From: Flavobacterium sp.
GTDB taxonomy: Bacteria > Bacteroidota > Bacteroidia > Flavobacteriales > Flavobacteriaceae
DNA: 11,155 bases
Reading direction: 5' to 3'
NCBI GenBank assembly: GCA_027483785.1
Contig: JAIXTU010000023.1
Coordinates: forward strand, 1 to 11,155
Below, piece by piece: positions 1 through 6,419 of this stretch. A model generated the notes under the pieces. That model saw nothing but the letters and a program-made list of their open reading frames with translations, was not told where the DNA came from and did no database searches. Made by a program: the position numbers and the translations under genes. How positions within the stretch are numbered: the first letter of the stretch is position 1; every line of letters starts with the position of its first letter.

Positions 1-630
1 ATAAATACGTTAAAAGAATTGTATCCGGAGATTCCGATACCGCTTGATCACACCGATGCGTACACCTTGCTGATTGCGGTTTTGCTGTCGGCGCAGTGTA
101 CCGATGTTCGTGTGAACCAGGTGACGCCAATTTTGTTTGCCGAAGCTTCGACGCCGGAAGCAATGATACGTTTGGGACAGGAACGCATTAAAGAAATTAT
201 TCGTCCGTGCGGATTGAGTCCGATGAAATCGGCTGGTATTTTTGGCTTGTCGCAGATTTTACTAGAAAAATACGATGGTGAAGTTCCTCAGAGTTTTGAA
301 GCTTTGGAAGCCTTGCCGGCAGTCGGGCACAAAACGGCCAGTGTTGTGATGTCGCAAGCCTTTGGCGTTCCGGCCTTTCCCGTGGACACGCACATACATA
401 GACTGATGTATCGATGGGGATTTTCGAATGGAAAAAGTGTGGTGCAAACCGAGCGCGACGCTAAACGCTTGTTTCCGAAAGAGTTATGGAACGACTTACA
501 TTTACAGATTATTTGGTACGGCAGAGAGTACTCGCCGGCACGTGGTTGGGATTTAGAGCGCGATATGATTACGAAAACGATTGGTCGGAAAACAGTTATT
601 TCGGAGTATTACAAATCGAAAAAAACGTAA
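1..630 (+). CDS. nth: Endonuclease III (DNA glycosylase/AP lyase), 5'-truncated by the window edge
   Basis: Base-excision repair enzyme that removes oxidised pyrimidines and cleaves the abasic site. The frame is open from base 1 (first visible residues INTLKELYPE), so the true start lies upstream; the TTG at 19 is unlikely to be the start. About ten N-terminal residues seem to be missing. The helix-hairpin-helix reads LPAVGHKTASVV, with the family's catalytic lysine at codon 331-333. The catalytic aspartate lies in PVDTHIHR at codon 385-387. The C-terminal region, where many Nth proteins carry a C-x6-C-x2-C-x5-C iron-sulfur loop, reads YGREYSPARGWDLERD and contains no cysteine. The length is otherwise normal and the frame intact, so this looks like a cluster-less Nth variant rather than a broken gene. 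It is convergent with the small gene at 692-835 and ends just before a shared terminator. Confidence 0.93.
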   Translation: MNTLKELYPEIPIPLDHTDAYTLLIAVLLSAQCTDVRVNQVTPILFAEASTPEAMIRLGQERIKEIIRPCGLSPMKSAGIFGLSQILLEKYDGEVPQSFEALEALPAVGHKTASVVMSQAFGVPAFPVDTHIHRLMYRWGFSNGKSVVQTERDAKRLFPKELWNDLHLQIIWYGREYSPARGWDLERDMITKTIGRKTVISEYYKSKKT

Positions 631-662
631 TTTCAAGTGACTTTGAAAAGTAGCTTTATAAA

Positions 663-686
663 AAAATCCGGCTTGAACCGGATTTT
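663..686. terminator. Bidirectional rho-independent terminator between nth and the sigma-factor operon
   Basis: A perfect 9-bp stem, AAAATCCGG (663-671) and CCGGATTTT (678-686), encloses the loop CTTGAA. A T-rich run follows on the + strand and the A-run at 661-666 supplies T's on the - strand. It sits 32 bases after the nth stop and 5 bases beyond the stop of the leftward gene, so it can serve both. Confidence 0.85.
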
Positions 687-691
687 AGTTT

Positions 692-835
692 TTAATTCGC
701 GATGATTTCTAACTGCACGTTTCCTACTTTTTTCATAGTCAGTGCTTTGGAATAATTGAGCAGAAACCGAACCGTCTCGGGTTTCGGATGCATGGGTTTC
801 ACAGTAATTTTTTTTTGAGCGTAGATTTTTGCCAT
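692..835 (-). CDS. Small conserved-looking protein (47 aa) downstream of the ECF sigma factor
   Basis: The - strand frame starts at ATG 835-833 and ends at TAA 694-692. It begins MAKIYAQKKITVKP and contains a central HPKPETVRFLLNYSKAL, followed by a short hydrophobic end (VQLEIIAN). From memory, short flavobacterial proteins with a KPKPET-x-FLLNYSKAL core look like this; that is recall, not a search. The protein is basic, has no signal peptide or membrane helix, and its function is unknown. The start lies 52 bases beyond the sigma gene's stop on the same strand and the stop lies 5 bases before a terminator hairpin, which fits a two-gene operon. A longer - strand frame (633-881) overlaps it in another register but runs through the terminator and looks like no protein. 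Confidence 0.6.
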   Translation of the reverse strand: MAKIYAQKKITVKPMHPKPETVRFLLNYSKALTMKKVGNVQLEIIAN

Positions 836-887
836 AATTGTGTGTTTGTTTGTTTAAAACAGAACGCAACAAATTGGGCAATATTGT

Positions 888-1472
888 TTAATTCGTCAAA
901 ATAATTTGATGTTTATCGATTAGCTTACGCAGATTCATTAGTGCGTAACGCATACGACCCAATGCGGTATTAATGCTAACACCGGTATGATCGGCAATTT
1001 CTTTGAAACTGAGATCTTGGTACATACGCATCATCAGAACTTCGCGCTGATCTGATGGCAGTTCAAGGATGAGTTTACGCAAATCACCTTCAATTTGCTC
1101 GGTAATGATTTGATTTTCGATGTTAAGATCGGCTTCTTTAATGGTATTAAACACCGAATATTCGTCGGTATCGCGCACCATCGGCATTTTTTTATTTCTG
1201 CGGAAGTGATCTACAATGAGGTTATGAGCAATACGCATGACCCAAGGCAGGAACTTTCCTTCTTCGTTGTATGAGTCGGATTTTAGCGTTTTAATGACTT
1301 TGATAAACGTATCTTGAAAGATATCGTCGGACACGTCTCTATCGTTAACTTTCGAGTAAATGAAACCGTAAAGTTTTGATTGGTGTCTGTTAATAAGAAT
1401 TTCGAGTGCCGACTCGTCGCCAGCAACGTAATTCCGAATCAAAAGGGCGTCGGGGAGTTGAACAGTAGCCAT
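888..1472 (-). CDS. RNA polymerase ECF-type sigma-70 factor
   Basis: Alternative sigma factor of 194 residues, cytoplasmic, directing core RNA polymerase to a subset of promoters. Region 2 covers about residues 23-93, with DDIFQDTFIKVIK at 49-61 and the promoter-melting segment KFLPWVMRIAHNLIVDHFRR at 73-92. Region 4 covers about 130-184, with LPSDQREVLMMRMY and the helix-turn-helix FKEIADHTGVSINTALGRMR at 156-175. There is no region 1.1 or 3, as expected for the ECF group. No anti-sigma factor gene lies next to it; the downstream neighbour is a 47-residue soluble protein. The gene is divergent from uvrA, with a consensus Bacteroidetes promoter about 90 bases upstream giving a leader of roughly 80 bases. 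The family is certain; the regulon cannot be read from the sequence. Confidence 0.93.
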   Translation of the reverse strand: MATVQLPDALLIRNYVAGDESALEILINRHQSKLYGFIYSKVNDRDVSDDIFQDTFIKVIKTLKSDSYNEEGKFLPWVMRIAHNLIVDHFRRNKKMPMVRDTDEYSVFNTIKEADLNIENQIITEQIEGDLRKLILELPSDQREVLMMRMYQDLSFKEIADHTGVSINTALGRMRYALMNLRKLIDKHQIILTN

Positions 1473-1561
1473 AACATACTTCTTTTAAAACGTGAGCAAT
1501 TTTTAAAACTAAAAGTATTGTTATTGTATAGGCGTCTGTTATTTTGATGTTAATTATGACC

Positions 1562-1594
1562 CAAATGTAAACACATTTCGAAATGAAATGCAAA
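1562..1594 (-). promoter_or_regulatory. Promoter of the ECF sigma gene, with a 12-bp palindrome in the spacer
   Basis: On the - strand, TTTG (1594-1591), a 21-base spacer and TACATTTG (1569-1562) match the Bacteroidetes primary promoter form. The spacer contains the perfect palindrome CATTTCGAAATG (1574-1585), a possible repressor or autoregulatory site. The rest of the 314-base divergent region (1473-1786) holds the sigma leader, the uvrA promoter and otherwise featureless AT-rich DNA. Confidence 0.65.
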
Positions 1595-1762
1595 AAATAT
1601 CTTGATTTTTAACATTTATAAACAATTTTAACGTAATCGAACCTAAACTGTAATCAAATGTTTATTAAAAAGTCGAAATTCTTACACATTTAAAGATGCG
1701 AAATTTTATATCAAGTTGCGTGTCTTAGTAATTGTTTACTAGATTAAGCCTTTTGCCTTTCC

Positions 1763-1770
1763 TATCTTTG
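1763..1770 (+). promoter_or_regulatory. Probable -7 element of the uvrA promoter
   Basis: TATCTTTG matches TAnnTTTG exactly and ends 16 bases before the uvrA ATG, implying a very short leader. The -33 side is poor: the nearest candidates are TTTA at 1735-1738 or TTG at 1732-1734, at spacings of 24 and 28. The promoter may be weak or activator-dependent. No LexA-type site was recognised. Confidence 0.5.
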
Positions 1771-1786
1771 CGTAAAATTAGCTTTT

Positions 1787-4585
1787 ATGTACGCCGACAT
1801 TGCCGAATTAGACTCCAAACACAACATCATCATCAAAGGTGCTCAGATGCACAACCTAAAAGATTTAAGTGTTGGTATTCCGCGAAACAAACTTGTAGTT
1901 ATCACTGGATTATCTGGAAGCGGAAAATCGAGTTTGGCTTTTGATACGCTTTACGCAGAAGGACAACGTCGTTATGTAGAAAGCTTGTCGTCGTACGCGC
2001 GGCAGTTTTTGGGTCGACTCGACAAACCAAAAGTGGAGTACATCAAAGGAATTGCTCCGGCGATTGCTATTGAGCAAAAGGTAAATACGACCAATGCGCG
2101 ATCGACGGTTGGAACCAGCACTGAAATTTACGATTACATCAAATTATTGTTTGCCCGAATTGGCAAAACGTATTCGCCTATTTCCGGCGAAGAAGTAACT
2201 AAAGACACGGTAACTTCGGTGATTGAGCGGGTTAAAACGTTCGAGAATGGGAGTCGCTGGTTGTTATTAGCGCCGCTTTTTATTGAGAAAGGCCGTACGG
2301 TCGAGCAAAAACTGTCGGTTTTATTACAACAGGGATTTGCCCGTATGCTCGCCGATGAAAAGTTGATGCGAATCGACGAGGTTTTGGAAACGAAAACCAA
2401 ATTCAAAGTGGGCTTTTTGGTTGTTGACCGTATTGTTATTGATGAAGAAAATACGGACGATGAAGATTTCTTGAATCGCTTAGCCGATGCAGTTCAAACG
2501 GCTTTTTATGAAGGAAAGGGAAAATGTACGTTAGCATCGGCAGACAACGACGAACGTTACGTTTTTAGCAACAGTTTCGACCGCGATGGAATGACGTTTT
2601 TGGAGCCTAACGTACACTTGTTTAGCTTTAATAATCCGTTTGGCGCTTGTCCGAAATGCGAAGGCTTTGGCAGTGTTATTGGCATTGATGAAGATTTGGT
2701 GATTCCAAATGCCTCACTATCTATTTACGAAAATGCAGTTTACGCTTGGCGTGGCGAAAGTATGAGTTGGTACCGCGATCAATTGGTGAATAATGCATAC
2801 AAGTTCAATTTCCCAATTCACCGTCCGTATGCACAGCTTTCAGACAGCGAAAAAGAACTGCTTTGGAAAGGCAATAAATACTTTGTAGGATTGAATGATT
2901 TCTTTAAGGAATTGGAAGAGAAGAACTACAAAATTCAAAATCGGGTGATGTTGGCGCGTTACCGCGGAAAAACCAAATGTCCCGATTGCAAAGGAACGCG
3001 ATTGCGCAAGGAAGCAGCGTATGTGAAGATTAACGGAAAATCGATTTCCGATTTGGTGAACGTTTCAATTAAAGATTTGATTCCCTTTTTCGATGGTTTG
3101 CAATTGAGTGCTTACGACGCGAAAGTTGCTGAACGTTTGTTGATCGAGATTAAGAGTCGACTTCGATTTTTATCCGACGTAGGTTTAAGTTATTTGAATT
3201 TGAATCGCAATTCGGCTTCGTTATCGGGTGGCGAATCGCAGCGTATCAATTTGGCGACGTCTTTGGGAAGTTCGTTAGTTGGTTCGATGTACATTTTGGA
3301 TGAACCAAGTATTGGTTTGCATCCGAAAGATACCGAGCGTTTAATAAAAGTTTTGTTGCATTTGCGCGACTTGGGAAATACCGTAATTGTGGTTGAGCAC
3401 GACGAAGACATCATGAAAATGGCCGATGTGATTATAGACATCGGACCGGAAGCTGGTTCTTTAGGAGGAACGTTGGTTGCGCAAGGAACGTTTGATGAGA
3501 TTTTGAAATCGAATTCGTTAACGGCTCGTTATTTGAATGGCGATTTGGAAATTGAAGTACCGAAAAAGCGCAGAAAATGGTCGGGGTATATCGATATTTT
3601 AGGAGCTCGGGAAAACAATTTAAAGTACGTTGATGTGCGTTTTCCGCTGGAAGTACTTACTGTAATTACGGGTGTTTCGGGCAGTGGAAAGAGTACTTTA
3701 GTGAAGAAGATTCTGTATCCGGCAATGCAAAAGAAATTGGAAGGCATTGGCGAAAAAGCGGGTAAGTTTGGCGAATTGCAAGGACATTACCATAAAATTC
3801 AGCATATCGAGTACGTAGATCAGAACCCGATTGGACGCAGTTCACGCTCGAATCCGGTAACGTATATTAAAGCTTACGATGAAATTCGCGATTTGTATGC
3901 GAAAGAGAAATTGTCGAAAATTCGCGGCTATCAATCCAAACATTTTTCGTTTAACGTAGATGGCGGTCGCTGTGAAACCTGCAAAGGCGAAGGTAGCATT
4001 GAAGTAGAAATGGTTTTCATGGCCGATGTGTCGCTGCCTTGCGATGCGTGTAAAGGAAAGCGCTTCAAAAATGACATTTTGGAGGTAAAGTTTGCGGAAA
4101 AGAACATCGACGATATTCTAACAATGACGATCGACGAGGCCGTGCAGTTTTTCGACGAAAATAAGCAACCTAAAATCGTGCAACGTTTGCAGCCGTTACA
4201 AGATGTTGGTTTGGGTTATGTACAATTGGGACAATCATCATCGACTTTATCTGGAGGTGAAGCGCAACGTATTAAATTAGCCTCGTTTTTAGTGAAAGGA
4301 AGTACGAAGGAGAAGGCGCTGTTTATATTCGATGAGCCGACAACGGGTTTGCACTTTCACGACATTAAAAAGTTATTGAAATCGTTTGATGCATTGATTG
4401 ACAAGGGGCATTCGATCATTGTTATTGAGCACAATTTAGATTTGATCAAGTGTGCCGATTGGGTTATCGATTTGGGTCCGGAAGGTGGCGATAACGGCGG
4501 AGAGTTATTGGCTATCGGTACGCCGGAAGAGGTTGTGAAGAACAAGAAATCGATTACAGCGAAGTACTTGAAGGAGAAGTTGTGA
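1787..4585 (+). CDS. uvrA: UvrABC excinuclease subunit A, damage-recognition ATPase
   Basis: UvrA dimers with UvrB scan DNA for bulky lesions and load UvrB for nucleotide excision repair. The 932-residue protein has the duplicated ABC layout. Walker A motifs are GLSGSGKSS (41-49) and GVSGSGKST (629-637); signatures are LSGGESQ (479-485) and LSGGEAQ (821-827); Walker B aspartates are D505 (ILDEPSIGLH) and D849 (IFDEPTTGLH), each followed by an EHD/EHN switch histidine. The C-terminal zinc finger is intact (C729, C732, C752, C755). In the N-terminal half CPKC (288-291) and CPDC (398-401) are present, but the CxxC that precedes LEPRLFSFN in E. coli UvrA is replaced here by DRDG in FSNSFDRDGMTF. 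The length is normal for Bacteroidota. The gene appears monocistronic, and no convincing terminator follows. Confidence 0.97.
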   Translation: MYADIAELDSKHNIIIKGAQMHNLKDLSVGIPRNKLVVITGLSGSGKSSLAFDTLYAEGQRRYVESLSSYARQFLGRLDKPKVEYIKGIAPAIAIEQKVNTTNARSTVGTSTEIYDYIKLLFARIGKTYSPISGEEVTKDTVTSVIERVKTFENGSRWLLLAPLFIEKGRTVEQKLSVLLQQGFARMLADEKLMRIDEVLETKTKFKVGFLVVDRIVIDEENTDDEDFLNRLADAVQTAFYEGKGKCTLASADNDERYVFSNSFDRDGMTFLEPNVHLFSFNNPFGACPKCEGFGSVIGIDEDLVIPNASLSIYENAVYAWRGESMSWYRDQLVNNAYKFNFPIHRPYAQLSDSEKELLWKGNKYFVGLNDFFKELEEKNYKIQNRVMLARYRGKTKCPDCKGTRLRKEAAYVKINGKSISDLVNVSIKDLIPFFDGLQLSAYDAKVAERLLIEIKSRLRFLSDVGLSYLNLNRNSASLSGGESQRINLATSLGSSLVGSMYILDEPSIGLHPKDTERLIKVLLHLRDLGNTVIVVEHDEDIMKMADVIIDIGPEAGSLGGTLVAQGTFDEILKSNSLTARYLNGDLEIEVPKKRRKWSGYIDILGARENNLKYVDVRFPLEVLTVITGVSGSGKSTLVKKILYPAMQKKLEGIGEKAGKFGELQGHYHKIQHIEYVDQNPIGRSSRSNPVTYIKAYDEIRDLYAKEKLSKIRGYQSKHFSFNVDGGRCETCKGEGSIEVEMVFMADVSLPCDACKGKRFKNDILEVKFAEKNIDDILTMTIDEAVQFFDENKQPKIVQRLQPLQDVGLGYVQLGQSSSTLSGGEAQRIKLASFLVKGSTKEKALFIFDEPTTGLHFHDIKKLLKSFDALIDKGHSIIVIEHNLDLIKCADWVIDLGPEGGDNGGELLAIGTPEEVVKNKKSITAKYLKEKL

Positions 4586-4639
4586 GTGCTATTTTTTTAA
4601 TAGATTCGTTATACATTCGTCTTGTAAAATTCATTTTAA

Positions 4640-4739
4640 AGACACAACTGTAAGAGCAGTTTAAAAGATGATTTTTAAAATGCCTCTTAATTGTTAGACT
4701 TTTAAAATTCGAACTGTTGCAATTAAAATTGTTGTGTCT
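4640..4739. repeat. 100-base AT-rich segment bounded by a 9-bp inverted repeat
   Basis: AGACACAAC (4640-4648) and GTTGTGTCT (4731-4739) are perfect reverse complements. Inside, AACTG (4646-4650) and CAGTT (4657-4661) can form a short hairpin, and CAATT/AATTG can pair near the right end. The right arm overlaps the spacer and first base of the -7 element of the promoter at 4717-4746. It could be a tiny non-autonomous element, an operator pair or a structured transcript; the sequence does not decide. Confidence 0.45.
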
Positions 4740-4746
4740 ACTTTTG
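4717..4746 (+). promoter_or_regulatory. Consensus Bacteroidetes promoter for the 62-aa orphan gene
   Basis: TTG (4717-4719), a 19-base spacer and TACTTTTG (4739-4746) match the TTG-N19-TAnnTTTG form. The -7 element ends 13 bases before the ATG at 4760, so the leader would be only a few bases long. Confidence 0.65.
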
Positions 4747-4759
4747 AAATTTAATATAC

Positions 4760-4948
4760 ATGAGATCAATTTTGAAATTTTTTAAAAAATCGAATACCAC
4801 AGACTCAGGACTAAGAGGAACCCCTGAAGGACGTTTGTATGTTGATAAGACTGTTTTTTATAACAGAAAAGAAGTCAGAGAAGCTATTAAAAGCTTAAAA
4901 GAATCATCAGTTATCAATGAACAAATAAACGCGCATAGGGCTAAATAA
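4760..4948 (+). CDS. Hypothetical small basic protein (62 aa)
   Basis: I do not recognise this protein. It begins MRSILKFFKKSNTTDSG, continues with TPEGRLYVDKTVFYNRKEV, and ends in a charged, probably helical stretch (REAIKSLKESSVINEQINAH). It is Lys/Arg-rich and has no cysteine; the short hydrophobic start is too brief for a signal peptide. Support for it being real comes from the well-matched promoter ending 13 bases before the ATG, a protein-like residue mix, and a stop only 11 bases short of the convergent neighbour's stop. Base composition is more AT-rich than uvrA. It could be a lineage-specific gene or part of a small inserted segment together with the inverted repeat upstream. Function unknown. 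Confidence 0.6.
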   Translation: MRSILKFFKKSNTTDSGLRGTPEGRLYVDKTVFYNRKEVREAIKSLKESSVINEQINAHRAK

Positions 4949-4959
4949 GCTATTATCTA

Positions 4960-5346
4960 CTAAAGCCCCGACTTCCCTAAACGCCAGTACAACAACGGAG
5001 TAAACAACAATATTGGGCCGAAAAAGTACCAACTTTCCCATTCATTAATTGGGAAAATACCTAAAATAAAAAGTATCAAGTAGATAATCAGACAGTTGCA
5101 ACTGAGGTAGAATACCAAATGAAACAGAAAATGGGCTGTAAACTTCTTGAATTTGAATTGTAAGAGCAAAAACAAAAAGCCTAAAACTGCCGCAATTACG
5201 CAGGTATAAATGAATTCAAAATACAGGGTTAATCCTTTAAACATGCCGGCCGGTTCTGTATAGTATTTAAAGAACATATAAACGCACCACGCATAAATGA
5301 AAAGCAGCGAAATAGCTGCATGACGATAGAATACGACTGATTTCAT
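4960..5346 (-). CDS. Small integral membrane protein, about four helices, unknown function
   Basis: The 128-residue protein begins MKSVVFYRHAAISLL at ATG 5346-5344. An in-frame ATG at 5445 would give 161 residues but would overlap the end of oxyR and add a hydrophilic stretch unlike a membrane-protein start, so 5346 is preferred. Hydrophobic segments lie at about residues 8-26, 37-62, 70-99 and 108-124, with a conspicuously aromatic composition (FF, YY, WYFF). No family motif is recognised. It starts 40 bases beyond the oxyR stop on the same strand and may be cotranscribed with it. A peroxide-response role would be inference from position only. Confidence 0.72.
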   Translation of the reverse strand: MKSVVFYRHAAISLLFIYAWCVYMFFKYYTEPAGMFKGLTLYFEFIYTCVIAAVLGFLFLLLQFKFKKFTAHFLFHLVFYLSCNCLIIYLILFILGIFPINEWESWYFFGPILLFTPLLYWRLGKSGL

Positions 5347-5386
5347 AATTATTTTTATAAGTCGTAAACAAGCCTTATGCCAAAAA

Positions 5387-6325
5387 TTATGAAAGCGGAT
5401 TGAGTTGTGCTCCTTGGTTACCGATTTTTGGTAATTGATGTACAACTTTATCCGAAATTTCCTTCTGTAAAATGTGTAGCAACTTATTTTTCACAAAATG
5501 ATTGTGCACTACCAACCCAATAGTTCGATAGGGAATCGGATTCGAAAAACTACTCAAATGTAAACGTTCCAAGTCTGGAAAATCGGTCGTGGCCAAATAC
5601 GGTAAAAATGTTGCCGCTTTATTTGCTTTCACAAAACGTAACAATCCGTCTATCGAACCCGCTTTGTACTCAAAATTTAGTTTGGATGTAAGTAATCGAT
5701 CGCGTTGATCACAAATTTGCAATACCTGCGTTCGCATACAATGCCCCTCCTCCATCACACATAAATTATTCAAATCGATACTTTTAGCAGCTACTTCGGC
5801 GCAACCTACTTGTTCGGCATCATAAAATAAAAACGGCTCGTCGTACAGCGGATACTCGATAATTTCTTTGTCATTTATCGGTGTCGATAAAATGCCAATA
5901 TCCAAAGCGCGCGATTTCAACTTGCGAATGATTTCCGACGTCGTCTCCTCGCGAACCACAATATTCAAATTCGGAAACTTTCGCGCAAAATCCTGCAAAA
6001 ACAAGGGTAGCAAAAACGGCGCAACGGTAGGAATCACCGACAAACTTAAAGTTCCCGTAATTTCACCCTTCAACTCCTGCGTCAATTCTTTAAAAGCGGC
6101 AATGTTCTTCGAAATCACTTGCAATTGCTTCACAATCTCCAAACCTTCGGTGGTTAATTGCACGGGCTTTTTCTTCCGATCAAAGATTTTAATCCCAATC
6201 TCATCTTCAAATTTAGAAATCATAGTGCTTAATGTCGATTGTGTGACAAAGCATTTTTCTGCTGCCAACTCAAAGTGCTGGTACTCGTGAACCGCTAAAA
6301 CGTACTGAAATTGCTGAATATTCAT
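5387..6325 (-). CDS. oxyR: Hydrogen-peroxide-sensing LysR-type regulator OxyR
   Basis: Transcription factor of 312 residues. The N-terminal winged helix-turn-helix covers about residues 1-60 (FELAAEKCFVTQSTLSTMIS, then FEDEIGIKIFDR), followed by a linker helix and a periplasmic-binding-protein-like sensor domain (about 90-300). The motif MEEGHCMRTQVLQIC places C196 and C205 eight residues apart, the same arrangement as the C199/C208 pair that forms the regulatory disulfide in E. coli OxyR. T100 in SVIPTVAPFLLP also fits the peroxide-binding region of the family. It is divergent from katG across 94 bases, the usual arrangement for an OxyR-controlled catalase gene. Autoregulation is suggested by a dyad 8 bases upstream of its start codon. 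The 3' end may continue into the membrane-protein gene. Confidence 0.93.
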   Translation of the reverse strand: MNIQQFQYVLAVHEYQHFELAAEKCFVTQSTLSTMISKFEDEIGIKIFDRKKKPVQLTTEGLEIVKQLQVISKNIAAFKELTQELKGEITGTLSLSVIPTVAPFLLPLFLQDFARKFPNLNIVVREETTSEIIRKLKSRALDIGILSTPINDKEIIEYPLYDEPFLFYDAEQVGCAEVAAKSIDLNNLCVMEEGHCMRTQVLQICDQRDRLLTSKLNFEYKAGSIDGLLRFVKANKAATFLPYLATTDFPDLERLHLSSFSNPIPYRTIGLVVHNHFVKNKLLHILQKEISDKVVHQLPKIGNQGAQLNPLS

Positions 6326-6333
6326 CTATCCCA

Positions 6334-6349
6334 TCAATAATGTTATTGA
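6334..6349. promoter_or_regulatory. 16-bp dyad in the oxyR leader, candidate LysR-type operator
   Basis: TCAATAA (6334-6340) and TTATTGA (6343-6349) form a perfect 7-bp inverted repeat around TG, 8 bases upstream of the oxyR ATG. The two-base gap argues against an RNA hairpin and for a DNA-binding site. An autoregulatory OxyR site is the natural guess but is not proven. Confidence 0.45.
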
Positions 6350-6368
6350 AAATATCGTTTTTATAGAA

Positions 6369-6376
6369 CAAACTTA
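6369..6376 (-). promoter_or_regulatory. Probable -7 element of the oxyR promoter
   Basis: On the - strand this reads TAAGTTTG, a full match to TAnnTTTG, about 44 bases upstream of the oxyR ATG. No TTG lies at normal spacing; the nearest TTTG (6408-6405) is 28 bases away. It lies inside the OxyR-like half-site ATAG-N6-CTTA (6363-6376), which resembles the ATAG-N6-CTAT element of enterobacterial OxyR sites. Confidence 0.45.
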
Positions 6377-6381
6377 GTGAT

Positions 6382-6389
6382 TACTTTTG
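6382..6389 (+). promoter_or_regulatory. Probable -7 element of the katG promoter
   Basis: TACTTTTG matches TAnnTTTG and lies 30 bases before the katG ATG. The -33 region has no TTG but does contain the OxyR-like half-site at 6363-6376, which fits a promoter that needs an activator. It is separated from the opposing oxyR -7 element by only 5 bases. Confidence 0.55.
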
Positions 6390-6419
6390 ATGTGTTAATG
6401 ATCTCAAACAACTAATCAT

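Noticed and set aside
633..881. 82-codon - strand frame beginning MPNLLRSVLNK
   Set aside because: It reads through the terminator hairpin, has an unlikely composition, and overlaps in another register the 47-codon frame with a protein-like core and operon position.
4586..4610. uvrA terminator at CTATT-TTTTT-AATAG
   Set aside because: A five-base A/T stem is too weak to call.
4936..4972. Terminator in the 11-base gap between the convergent 62-aa gene and membrane gene (GGGCT...AGCCC)
   Set aside because: A five-base stem with a loop of about 24 and no T-run is not persuasive.
5347..5445. Longer N-terminus (MYINYQKSV...) for the membrane protein
   Set aside because: It would overlap the end of oxyR and put a hydrophilic stretch before the first helix; the ATG at 5346 gives a typical membrane-protein start.
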